From Lycorma delicatula (Eukaryota; Arthropoda; Insecta; Hemiptera; Fulgoridae): a DNA stretch of 64,000 bases. The notes below the pieces were generated by a model. It was not told the DNA's origin, ran no database searches, and was given only the letters and a program-made list of their open reading frames with translations. Below, piece by piece: positions 34,649 to 45,344 of the stretch (position 1 is its first letter; every line of letters begins with the position of its first letter). The translations under genes and the position numbers were made by a program. Location: the NCBI RefSeq assembly GCF_047948215.1, contig NC_134461.1, forward strand, positions 82,856,103 through 82,920,102, in the 5' to 3' direction.

Positions 34649-34922
34649 CTCCTTTTTCCTGTTTAGCCTCCGGGAATCACCGTCCGGTATTATTACTTCA
34701 GAGGATGATATGTATGAGTGTAAGTGAATGTAGTCTTGTACAGTCTCAGATTGACCATTTCTGAGATGTGTGGTTAATTGAAACCCAACTACCAAAGAAG
34801 ACCGGTATCCACGAGCTAAAATCCGTATAAAAGTAATTGCTTTTGCTAGGACTTGAACGCTCTCGATTTCGAAATCAATTGATTTTCGAGGATGCGTTTA
34901 CCACTAGACCAATCCGACGGGT
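34649..34922 (-). mobile_element. SINE family A copy with target duplication
   Basis: Minus-strand copy from CCTTTTTCCTGTTTAGCCTC to CCGACGGGTT. TTGTTTAGTGTTCGCT (34633-34648) and TTGTTTACTGTTCACT (34923-34938) form a 16-bp duplication with two mismatches. Confidence 0.88.
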
Positions 34923-34999
34923 TTGTTTACTGTTCACTAGTGTACAGATTGCAACGTACAGATTAGGAAAAGAATAAAATATGAGAATCAGCTGTATAT

Positions 35000-36880
35000 T
35001 TATACAAACAAATGTTTTCTCCTTGGTTTATTTCTTTATTTTGTTTATATTTAGAAAAATCAACTTATGAGTATATTTATTTGTTTTTTCTCCTTTGATT
35101 TTTCGTAAGGGAAGACTAGTTATAACATAAACATGTATTTGAAAGGAAAAAAACAACTATGGTAGGCATAGCAGTGAAATAATATAAACATATTTTAGAG
35201 TTATATTACAAATATAAATAAACTCTTTTTATTAAGAGGTATCAGTCACGGAAGTAATTTAAACTTGCTGTGTAATGTTAAACTGAATTGTAGCAGAATG
35301 TACTTGGAACTGGTTTATGTAACATTATATGTTTATATCATTTACGTCAAAGGAAATGACATTAATATGTAAACTAAATAAAATAAATTGAACTGTGTAC
35401 TTGATATTTAATTTATAAACATTTTTAATAATAATAATGCAGTAATAATATTATTTTAGAGTGCAACTAAAATAATGTAGTTAAATGAGATAAAAACATC
35501 TGTTGTAAGGTCTTTCAGTCTTAATGCATTCAGTATACCGGCTATGACATCATCGTTCCAATAAATAATATGAAGAGGTGTTAAGTTTTAGTATTCAGAG
35601 GTGATCATAAATGGAGCTGAATAGTCGCAATCAATGTTGTGAGCCTTCACATGGTAATTATACGCGCGCGCTCAGACACTTATTAGTGATGGTTGTACTG
35701 GAATGAAATACGTATATATAAAAAATTGTCGTACTTTATTATAAAAATACGACCAGTTTCATATTAAATTATAGAGTAAAAAAATCTTTTAATTGAACAA
35801 TTAAAAATTAATTTGGAATTTAGTTTTATTTTTAATGTATGAAAGAAATTTGTTTCTTTGCGTAAGATTATTTTTTTTTTATTTCATGACAATTTTTTTT
35901 TTTGTTATTCCATTAAATGACACAAAAAGAAAAATCTATTAAATTCAAATAGGTTATTTTATTTCTTAGTTAAGTTTATTAAAACTGGTGGTTTCTATTT
36001 TATTAATTAATATTTATTTTACGGTTTACTAATTAGGTTAAATGGATATGAAGTTTAATACCAAAGAACGAAAGCAGGAGGATCAGAAAATTGCCAGGCC
36101 TAAAACTAAATTTAAAAAAATGAAAACTGATTCTTACCTTGACAAATTATTATATAAAATATAATATAACATATTTTATATTGTAAGGAGATATCTCTGA
36201 GAAACAGGCATGTTGAAACAGAGACTGGTTAGCCATGATTTGTTAGGAATCCAAGTAGTTACTCAATGTTGAACAATTAAATCTAACTACAAGCATCAGC
36301 AGAAAGTTGTAATGTCGTTTAAATATTTCACAACCAAACGAATGACGAACACGATAGGACAGCAATTGTACTCATTTCACACAACGTATGTATCAGATTT
36401 ATTATAATCAGATCATGGCAAAAGGACGAGATTCTGATTAATTAGAAAATGCATACATAATCCCATCTCGTTTGTCATGTTGAGATCACTGGCAAAATAT
36501 TCTTCGCAAGAATCGAATTGTCAGTTTTCGAAATACCCAAGTGAAGATCAGACGAAAACCAAAATAAAACTGTAGCGATGTATTTGTAGTATACTTCACC
36601 GTTTAATGAATGATCGGGCTGTTTTAATGTCATTAAGACATACATTTCTTGCAAAAGAATTAGATTGAACTGTTGGAGATTATCAGTTGTAGACAATCTG
36701 GTGATGTGGTTTTACATAATAGTTCACCGTTCACGTCTCAAAATTTTAGAAATTATTTAAATAATATATAGTATATCTGATAATTGATGAATTCGTCAAA
36801 ACGAACCAGCGAAATATTTTGGCGACCATAATGGCGAAATGGCTATTATGGCGACCATAATGGATCACCAGATCTCAAAC
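35000..36880. other. AT-rich intergenic DNA, no gene seen
   Basis: A 73-aa minus-strand frame at 36475-36696 may be part of an old transposase, but I cannot name a motif. ATGGCGAAATGGCTATTATGG is locally repeated near 36820-36860. Confidence 0.35.
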
Positions 36881-37403
36881 CCTAAGATTTTACATGTATT
36901 GGCGTTCAAGAAGAACAAAAAAAATCTCATAATAGAAGTTTTAGTACCACTTCTGCATGTAGGCGCAACAGGCCGATGTGACCCCGACCTCCTCCCAAAC
37001 ATAGCTCAGCCATCTATCACGATCTTCTGCCTATCTTCTCCAATTAAAAACGCTAAACTTTCTCAAGTTACGCTCCACCTCATCCATCCATCTATCCCGT
37101 GGTCTTCCTTTCCTTCTACTATTGTACTCTAATACTCAATAATCGTTTCCCTTCAAATCCTCCTTGTTATCTTCTCCTCTCCCATTCTCGTTTCATAACC
37201 TACCCATCTAATACTTCCCGATTTAACGAAACTTGCAATATCTTCAATTTCCAGTAAGTCATTAATTTTAACATTATTTCTCGCTCTCCACTCTATTCTA
37301 ACAGACCGGTCCAACGATTGTTTCTTTAAAAAATTATCAGCTTGATGTGTCATTCGCCGTTAATACCCAGGTTTCGAAACATAATATACCACAGGCTTTA
37401 CTA

Positions 37404-37711
37404 ACCCACCGGGTTGATCTAGTGGTGAACGCGTCTTCCCAGATCAGCTGATTTGGAAGTCGAGAGTTCCAGCGTTCATGTCCTAGTAAAGCCAGCTATT
37501 TTTACACGGACTTGAATACTAGATCGTGGATACCGGTGTTCTTTGGTGGTTGGGTTTCAATTAACTACACATCTCAGGTATGGTCGAACTGAGAATGTAC
37601 AAGACTACACTTCATTTACACTCATACATATCATCCTCATTCATCCTCTGAAGTATTATCTAAACGGTAGTTACCGGAGGCTAAACAGGAAAAAAAGAAC
37701 AAAAAAAAAGT
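37404..37711 (+). mobile_element. SINE family A copy inserted in the LINE remnant
   Basis: Complete copy from ACCCACCGGGTTGATCTAGT to an A-rich tail. GCTTTACTA at 37395-37403 and 37712-37720 is the target duplication, which shows the insertion postdates the LINE. Confidence 0.9.
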
Positions 37712-38818
37712 GCTTTACTAGAGTTGCACTTGGTAACAGGGATGACTTAAATAACTTCATACTCACATAAAAAGCCCTGTTATCCGCCGTTATTTTTCTA
37801 TTTATTTTATGCTACACTTTTCCATTACTAGCTATCATTACATACAAATATACAACCATCTTGACGCTTGAAAATATAGTTTCCTGTTTCTATATCTCTT
37901 GCTTTTGCTTGGCATTTCTCCCGCCACCATCCCATTCAGTCGCCCTAAAGCATAAGACCGAACGTTTGTGCCACAAACGGCTACTGAGCCTCAAAACAGT
38001 TTAGCGACCAGTGTTCTAACTAGCTCCTAGAGCTAACCTAAAAGCGTGGAATCATACACCACTCACTTGCCTATCCCATCGCTCTCTTGTCATATATCAC
38101 TAAAATGAGTAGGTGCACCCCGTCAATTACTAAAACATATCACATGATATGAAACATCATATCACATCATAAAACATGATATGACTATCAATAATTAAAT
38201 TTATTTCATCAAACATAAATTTGTTTTCTATATCTCTTGCATGTCTTGTTATTGGAGATGACTTCATACAATTAGTTTTAACTTCGTTAATATTAAGTCC
38301 CACACTTCTACCACCCTCCTCCAGCAGACCGAATGGTCTCTCTCCATGCTGGTATCGTTTTTGCCATAATGACACATCATCCACATATGCACACACCTGT
38401 TACGGTCTGTTTACGATGGTCTCATCTCCCACTACACTCCAAACTGCTTCCTGAAGTTCCAGATTTAACAAGAGACAATGCATCCTCCTGTCTCATTCCA
38501 GACCTTATCGCAAAACACCTCCCCAAAAGATTACCCATTTTCATTCTTGAATATGTTTCAACAAGGATAATCATAACCTATATGTAAGGAAAAAATTGTT
38601 AGGTCAACTGATGGTCCTGAACGGGCAATTTGAGCTGAAAGAGGTGGAAAATTGTTCATCCCGTTTCTGTTTCAAAAGATTTTAACGTATACCAAATCTT
38701 TCAAGAGCCTTCATTACCTTCCTTGATACACTATCAAAGGCTCCTTTGTAATCAATAAAGAGCAGATGCAGAGATGTATCGTATTCCCAATATTTTTCCA
38801 CTACATGTCTTATCGTGA

Positions 38819-38893
38819 AGATCTGGTCCCGGTGGACCAGATCTTGAAGGCATTATCGTGAAGGCAGCGAAGTACGGTTACTTCGCTGCCTTC
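38819..38893. repeat. Two adjacent perfect hairpins with identical CGGT loops
   Basis: AGATCTGGTCC (38819-38829) pairs with GGACCAGATCT (38834-38844), and GAAGGCAGCGAAGTA (38860-38874) pairs with TACTTCGCTGCCTTC (38879-38893). Both loops read CGGT. They lie inside the dead LINE coding region. Confidence 0.9.
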
Positions 38894-39701
38894 TAAAACC
38901 ATAATGATAATCACCGAGAACCGTTTCCACAAACGGAGTAAGTCTTTGTAATAAAATATTTTCAAAGATAAACGAGTATGCTATCAAAGCAACGAGATAC
39001 CCCTATAATTATCATACCATATCATCACCCTTTTTAAAAATCGAGCAGATCAAACTCGTCTTCCATTCATCAGATATTCTTTAGTTTCTCCATGTCATCA
39101 ATATCAATTTATAAACTTCCGGCTTTAATCTAACACTTCCACATTTAATCACTTCGCTCATTACACCATCCTCCCCAGGAACTTTATTATTTTTTAATCT
39201 TAATCTTCAAATTCGTCTCAGGAAGGGTCCAATACATCGTTATAATTGCTTAACCTGCTGTTACTATCCCTACTCAACTCAAATCCTTACCCTCCTTCCC
39301 TGTTCTTCTTTTATGATTGCTCGTCGTGGTACGGCTTTTATTAAATTATTCCTTCATATCAACCGTTTACTTCCCAAAAAAAAAATCATAAAAGTTTTTC
39401 CCACCCGGGAAAATCAAAAGTTGTATAATCTTTTCTAGGCTGGAAATAATTTTCAAATTTTGTTATTTAGATATGGAAAACGAATTCCGTTTAAGTAATT
39501 TTTTTTTTTCAATTAGCTCATATTATTGATATTAAACGTATATCAACTACATTTTATGATACCTTAAAAAGAGAACCTTTTATAAGATTACAGTTTTTAA
39601 ATTTTTTTTATTTTATTTTATTTTATGATATGGAAATAAATAAGTTCATAATAAAAACTATAATTTCTTTATCACTTGGGGAAGGGTTATGTTGTACTTA
39701 T

Positions 39702-40218
39702 TTTTTTCTGTTTAGCCTCCGGGAATCACCGTCAGGTATTAGTTCAGAGGATGATTGAAGATGATGTATAAGTGAAGTGTAGTCTTGTACAATCTCAGGT
39801 CGACCATTTCTGAGATGTGTAGTTAATTGAAACCCAACCACCAAAGAACACCGGTATCCACGACCTAGTATTCAAATCCGTGTAAAAATAACTGACTTTA
39901 CTAGGAAGAGGGCAAGAGGACTTTTTTTTTCCTGTTTAGCCTCCGGTAATTACCGTTCTGATAATACTTCAGAGGATGAATGAGGATGATATGTATTAGT
40001 GTAAGTGAAGTGTAGTCTTGTACAGTCTCAGATCGACCGTTTCTGAGATGCGTGATTAATTGAAACCCAACCACCAAAGAACACCGGTAATATTCACGAT
40101 CTAGTATTCAAATCCGTATAAAAGTAACTGCCTTTACTAGGATTTGAACGTTGGAACTCTCGACTACGAAATCAGCTGATTTGCGAAGACGCGTTCACCA
40201 CTAGACCAACCCTGTGGG
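39702..40218 (-). mobile_element. Dimeric SINE family A insertion
   Basis: In element sense, a complete SINE (40218 to ~39928) is followed by an A-run, a short spacer (GTCCTCTTGCCCTCTT) and a second SINE lacking its tRNA head (~39906 to 39705). TGTACTTAT flanks only the whole pair (39693-39701 and 40219-40227). Confidence 0.85.
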
Positions 40219-40229
40219 TGTACTTATAT

Positions 40230-41490
40230 TTTAAAAACGTTTAACAACACTCTTTAAAATAAATTTTTAATCAGATAGATTACAGTTACTTTAAATGATT
40301 TTATACGAAATTTAACATTACAATTTATTGCCTAATAGTTTAAAAAACAACGCTATTTTTTTATTATCATCATTAGTTGTGTTATTTTATTATACGTAAT
40401 TATTATTGTTAAATATTTCCTTGGCCCTTGTAACTGATCCATTTAAATCTTATCTAATCATAATAGAATACTGTTGTGACATATACATTTTACTTTAGAT
40501 AAAAAAAAGAAAATTGACAATAATAAAAAATAGAAATCTTATAAATGCCTGTATTATTATCATATACTACAATGCATTAAACAGAGCATTAATAAATAAA
40601 TGAAAAAGTAAATAAAAAGCAACAATGATATACAAAAAATATTAAAAATTAAATGTTAATAAGTTATCTCTAAATAAGTAAAGATTAAACTGATGGATCC
40701 ATTTTTTTTTTTTTAATTGCAATTAAAATGTTAAATATTACATTAGTAACAAAGGCTATCTTAATTATATTTAATAATGACCGATTATTTTATTTGTTTC
40801 TTTTTTTTTCAATAAATTGAAGTATATTTGTAACAAAATTGCAGATAAAGATTACATATAAAATTTCATGTATAATAATCTTAATTATTTTTTATTTTTG
40901 TGGGTATTACGTATTTATGAAAACTGAAAAAACTTTCTACTGCTATAATAATGATATCGGATAATAGGGAAGTGAATCGTACATCAGCATATACTCTACA
41001 CCAAATGGGATTAGACTTAATGAGAAGTTTTCTTATGCCTGATTTTTATGATCAAAAAATAATACAACGCTAGTAAAAATCATTTTATTATCAACTAACA
41101 AAAATTTATTATTACTCAAAATCCTTGTTTTTACAGTTAAAATACATTTTGAATTATTTTTCAACTTAATCCCTGTTGACCTATAACTATTTTTGAATTC
41201 GGGAGACGAGCTTAATGATCTCCTTTGTGGAAGAATTATATCAGATATCAGATAGAAATATCAGAAATATATCACATAGTCCTTGAATCAGTTGGTGAGT
41301 ATTTGATGGAATCTGCCATCGATTTGTGTGTTTTACTCTTAGAAATCTCTTTAATTTCAAGAAAATATGATAGGAAAAGGATTCAATAATATAGTTATTA
41401 TCTTTTTAAAAAAAGTTTATGTATTAAATACATCAAATATTATTGCTGCAATTTATATCATGGCGGTCCAAAATATGATTTATCTTCTCT
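40230..41490. other. AT-rich intergenic DNA, no gene seen
   Basis: No supported coding or element structure. Confidence 0.45.
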
Positions 41491-41493
41491 CTT

Positions 41494-41760
41494 CTTTTTC
41501 AGTTTAGCCTCCGGAACCACAGTAAGGTATTACTTCAGAGGATGATATATATGAACGTAAATGAAGTGTAGTCTTGTACATTCTCAGTTCGACCATTCCT
41601 GAGATGTGTGGTTAATTGAAACCCAACCACCAAAGAATACCGGTATCCATAATCTAGTATTCAAATCCGTATAAAAGTAACTGCCTTTATTTTACTAGGA
41701 TTTGAAGCTTAGAACTCTCGACTTCGAAATCAGCTGATTTGCGATGACGAGTTCACCACA
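41494..41760 (-). mobile_element. SINE family A copy, head truncated
   Basis: TCAGTTTAGCCTCCGGAACC to GCGATGACGAGTTCACCAC; the first ~20 bp of the head are missing. A TTTTA duplication interrupts the CTTTACTAGG segment. Confidence 0.82.
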
Positions 41761-41944
41761 TAATGAGATATCTGTATTTTGAAAAAAAAAACATTAGTCT
41801 GAATCTACATTTATATATTCTTTTTCAAATTAGTCCGCCTTTAGGACTATTTATATCCGCCTATTGAACGATTAATATTTTCGGTAGAGAATTTCATACT
41901 TCAAAAAATTACGAAAATCTTTTTAAAATTATTTTAGTAGGTTG

Positions 41945-42150
41945 GCATTCGTGTAAAATTGAGCTGCGGCAAGTGCCGCAGCATTGAGGAGATGAAGTGT
42001 TTCCGGTGTTGGAGTTTCGGCCATAGAGCGGCAGCCTGTAAGGGACCCGAATAATCGATCCTGTGCTACAATTGCGGATTGCGAGACAAGGTGGCAGATT
42101 GAGCAGAACCTACGAAATGCCTTGGTTGATGTCAGGGAGGACACCGAACC
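41945..42150 (+). pseudogene. R1-like LINE gag zinc-knuckle remnant
   Basis: In frame: CGKCRSIEEMKCFRCWSFGH then RAAACKGPE, a stop, then LCYNCGL. CFRCWSFGHRAAAC is a CX2CX4HX4C knuckle, and CYNCG begins the second. This arrangement is typical of R1/I-group LINE ORF1. Stops (for example the TAA near 42051) and loss of both flanks make it non-functional. Confidence 0.7.
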
Positions 42151-42881
42151 AGGAGCCGGGCTTGCACTCTCCGCCCTTCATGAAGTGCATCCAACAGAAG
42201 TGTATCTACTACTAATACTGAAGCCTGGGACGATGCGTGGCGACGTCTAGGGCTGTGGAGGTAGTCCCCACGTCAAAGATGTTCTAGTCCGCCCACATGC
42301 AAGAGTGGAAGGGTTGGAGCTACCCGATGATGGTATGGGGGACCCTGAAAGTGTGAGGGAACGGATCGTGTGGGGTAACCACCAGATGTGCGCAACACGC
42401 ACCTCCTGGGACAGGATCCAAAATCAGCTGATTTTGAAGTCGAGAGTTCCAACCTTCAAGTCCTAGTAAAGGCAGTTACTTTTATACGGATTTGAAACTA
42501 GATCTTGGATACCGGTGTTCTTTGGTAGTTGGGTTTAAGTTAACCACACATCTCAGAAATGGTCGACCTGAGACTGTAGAAGTCTACACTTCACTTACAC
42601 ATCATCCACATTCATCCTCTGAAGTAATACCTGAACGGTAATTCCCGGAGGCTAAACAGGAAAAAGAAAATAAATAAATAAGTGTCGGGAAGGTTTGTTC
42701 TTCAGCTGAGGGATGTGGGCCGGCTATTCAGAAGAGGAAGTCGGTGTGTCCTAATGACGTTAGGAAGACCCCGGTGAGACTAGACAGGGAGGGCAGGCTG
42801 CGGCCACGACACTTTAAGGTGACTGAGTGATGCCTTATTGCCGGAGTGGTTGCCTTGGGGATGTTTCCAGCCGAAAAAAAA
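42151..42881 (+). mobile_element. R1-like LINE 3' portion, internally deleted
   Basis: GC-rich DNA with no frame leads through a SINE insertion to a tail TTATTGCCGGAGTGGTTGCC ... CCAGCCG plus a 14-nt poly(A). Together with the gag remnant it appears to be one internally deleted LINE; endonuclease and RT are absent. Confidence 0.5.
42421..42680 (+). mobile_element. SINE family A copy, 5'-truncated
   Basis: Starts at AAAATCAGCTGATTTTGAAG (A box lost), continues through the middle and ends CCCGGAGGCTAAACAGG plus an A-rich tail. It lies within the R1-like remnant. Confidence 0.85.
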
Positions 42882-43018
42882 AAAAAATTTTAATAACTGT
42901 GAGCATATTTTCAGGAGGCTTTCAATATTTAAACGAAAAAATTTTTTTTTTCAAAATAATCATTGTAAACGGTGAACAATTTTTTGAAAAAAAAAAATAA
43001 AAACATTCTTCCTAACTG

Positions 43019-43325
43019 TAAAAAAAGGGGAGGGAAAAGCCAGCCGCCATCAGGCCCGAACTGACGGCAGTGTAAGGCTCTCACCCTCTAAAAAACCTCT
43101 CCCTCTAGTTGCGCAGGGGCCGGATCTAATCTGTATGGTATGCACATATCCACTGTGCGATCACCCGGGCGCTTTTATTGCCGCCTTGGGTTAGCACAGG
43201 CAGCATCCCCGAGAGGCCATTGACGGGTAACGACTCTGGAGACAAAACGTAAAGATCCGGTGAAAACCGCATATGTCCAAATTGGATCGATTACCATACT
43301 TTCCCTTCTATAACAATAGCGCTAG
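43019..43325 (-). repeat. LINE tail fragment plus a family E piece
   Basis: 43019-43240 in reverse reads GGCCTGATGGCGGCTGGC...CCCTCCCC then A/T-run, like a LINE 3' UTR and similar to 29330-29370. 43245-43325 matches family E (GATCCGGTGAAAACCGCATA) in plus sense. Confidence 0.4.
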
Positions 43326-44001
43326 GCGGGAAAATAAAAATTAGTGGTATAAGTCTCTAAAAATTCTTTGCTTCGGGTGGTTGTAATTGGAATTTCAAAG
43401 TTAATGGTGGGAAATAGATGGCTGGAAAAGATGTAATATTTAAAACAGTGTTTGAACGTATGGGATACTGTTAAATTTAAATCGTACATTGTACACTGAT
43501 AATTTTTATACAATTTACAATTCACACATCATTCAATGGACAAAAGAACTCATCTTGGGAGAAATTTTGAAGTCGTAGGAAGTATAATCCAACAGTTATT
43601 GTGCAACGTAACCTTAAATCTGGAAATGTATGCTTTGCAAAGCAATACAAATATAGTATCTGTTGAGACAAATTGCATGTTTTACTTTTATTTATAAAAC
43701 ATACTGTAACAAGGCCGGTATAACGGACCTGAGTAACGGATTTCTCCCAATTAAGAAGAAAGTAGTAGATAATATAATAAAGGGAGAAATCCAGAAAGGG
43801 ACTAAAAGGAATCTTTTTAGTAAAGGTAACATGTCCGATTAACAATCGTCCTTTGTAATACTGCTCACTGACACACCTAAACAGATGTTCTTCCGTGAGA
43901 AGAGTTACAGGACTCAGGTTTGAAATTTCATAGAGAAATGTGAGAGCGGACGGTCATTCTCACGCTTCCAGTCGGGTCCGGTCCTACAGGTAAAGAGGAT
44001 A

Positions 44002-44041
44002 GGAGTATAAATACTCCAGGGAATACCAGTTGACGTTCAGT
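44002..44041 (+). promoter_or_regulatory. LTR core promoter: TATA box and initiator
   Basis: The palindrome GGAGTATAAATACTCC (44002-44017) contains the TATA box. Insect initiator TCAGT at 44037-44041 puts the start A 33 bp after the first T of the TATA box. Both are kept in the other LTR (TATA palindrome at 54751-54766, initiator at 54728-54732, reverse). Confidence 0.7.
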
Positions 44042-44697
44042 TAACGGTATGTAACTTCGGTTACTACCAATTCTTGGAAAGTGCAGGCCAAAGAAGAAAG
44101 AAGAGGTCTTCGGGAGAAGAAGAGGGAGAAGATGAAGAAGAAGGAAGACCAGCCACTCGTCTCAAGATCACGGACTGGAGTCCGGAACAGAGCCCAGCAG
44201 AGATGCGTCCTGAAGGGCAGCCATACCAGAAGCGGATGATGAGCTTCTTAACAACCTCTCCTAATTCAAACTTACAATCAGACCAAATAACCCAGCAATT
44301 GCGACTCCTCCGGAAAAGGGGACGCATTGCTCCCTCCTCACAGATAGTGCCCCGTTGTGGCGTATTCCTGCTAGCCTATTAAAGAGTTAGCACCGAAAGG
44401 ACTTCAGTGGACGGTCTGAAGGGGAATTACGTCGGGAGGACAGGCTTTATAAGCCTAGCCTTCCGCGGTCGGCCCATAAAATGGGTTCGGTAACGCTGGT
44501 ATAACAACGGAATTGGAATGCAATTAAATCCGTCTTAAATTCACTATAATAATAATATACAAAAATTGAAAAATAAGAACCGAGACTAAAAGTGACCCTT
44601 TTAAAAACAAGCCCGATTAGAAAGATCCAGCAGCAAGGGACTCTGTCCAGGCTCTGCGATAAAGTAGGGAGTAATAGACTCCTGCCAACTTTGCATT
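44042..44697 (+). mobile_element. Chimeric retroposon with a Jockey 3' tail
   Basis: A 656-bp insert flanked by CCAGTTGACGTTCAGT at 44026-44041 and 44698-44713 (16-bp target duplication, the first CCA being shared with the ATTCCA tail). From ~44283 to the end it matches the last ~415 bp of the Jockey LINE (5033-5455). The first ~240 bp are unrelated to that LINE and contain a frame from 44074 (TTG; no ATG) to 44382, rich in Glu/Lys/Arg (KKRSSGEEEGEDEEEGRPAT), not recognised. It may be a processed host or element RNA fused to the LINE tail, or a different LINE/SINE family sharing the tail. Confidence 0.8.
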
Positions 44698-45344
44698 CCA
44701 GTTGACGTTCAGTCTAAGCGAGACGTTATGATGTCAGTCTGCGAGGTCAGTTCTGCGAGATGCGAGTCTGAAGCAACAATATTCTGCGAGGAGGTCAGTG
44801 AAGGAGAGAATTTCTTGCGAGGTTAGTGCAGGTTCGACGCAATTAAGATGACATCACCAGTAATTCCAGTAGATGAAAACAAGAAATTGTTCGGTGAGTT
44901 ATTGTTAGTATATAAGTGAAAAAGATAATGTATTAAATTCCATTTATAAATTATTAGGATAGTCTTATTTGTGAACAGCAAAGGTATTTGCGTGAAAGAA
45001 CTTTATACGTGTCTTATCTATTGTTCTATTGTTGTTAATACAAGACCAGAAGAAGTGGATAAACGCGATAAGACTAGAGGTCATGCTGTTTTTTGTTTAA
45101 ATCCTGATGATTACTTTAAATTCTGTTTTGTATATAATCACTGTTTCTTATTATTATTATTAATATTTTGGTTTTGATTACTATGATTATTATTTGCTGG
45201 TATTGACATTTATTACTCTTATTGTCATTTTTTTATTGATTTGTCTTACTTTATATATGTTCTTAAAGTAATAAATTGTAATTATATAATCATTTCCAAG
45301 TGTCAATCTCTCAATACACTGAGCCATGAACACGCGACAATACG

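Larger units (their letters stand above)
36890..39350 (-). pseudogene. Eroded LINE reverse transcriptase
   Basis: Minus-strand fragments in order: around 38790-38700, DQIFTIRHVVEKYWE...LLFIDYKGAFDSVSRKVM (RT palm motif with FID...AFD); around 38396-38200, AYVDDV...LLEEGGRSVGLNIN (YVDD catalytic box and following motif); around 37353-37150, a stretch ending SIRWVGYETRMGEEK; then GRPRDRWMDEVERNL near 37095-37060, the usual C-terminal end. Many stops and shifts, and one SINE (37404-37711) splits it. Clade is uncertain; the C-terminal GRPR-W motif is like RTE-type LINEs. Confidence 0.65.
43705..45339 (+). mobile_element. Solo LTR (interrupted), with 4-bp target duplication
   Basis: Begins TGTAACAAGGCCGG and ends CACGCGACA, flanked by ATAC at 43701-43704 and 45340-45343. 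Without the inserted retroposon (44042-44697 plus duplicated site) it is about 963 bp. A homologous reverse copy is at 54025-55058. It has a promoter (TATAAATA at 44006-44013, TCAGT initiator at 44037-44041) and an AATAAA near 45272. TG...CA ends with 4-bp duplications suggest a Ty3/gypsy-type LTR; BEL or another type is possible. No internal region is present, so it likely arose by LTR-LTR recombination. Confidence 0.85.

Noticed and set aside
39200..39360. Separate gene upstream of the eroded LINE
   Set aside because: Minus-strand translation continues LINE-like composition without a start or domain; treated as the same remnant.
44074..44382. 102-aa charged frame as a genuine gene
   Set aside because: It starts at TTG, has no ATG, and its last third is the LINE 3' tail. 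Kept only as part of the chimeric retroposon.
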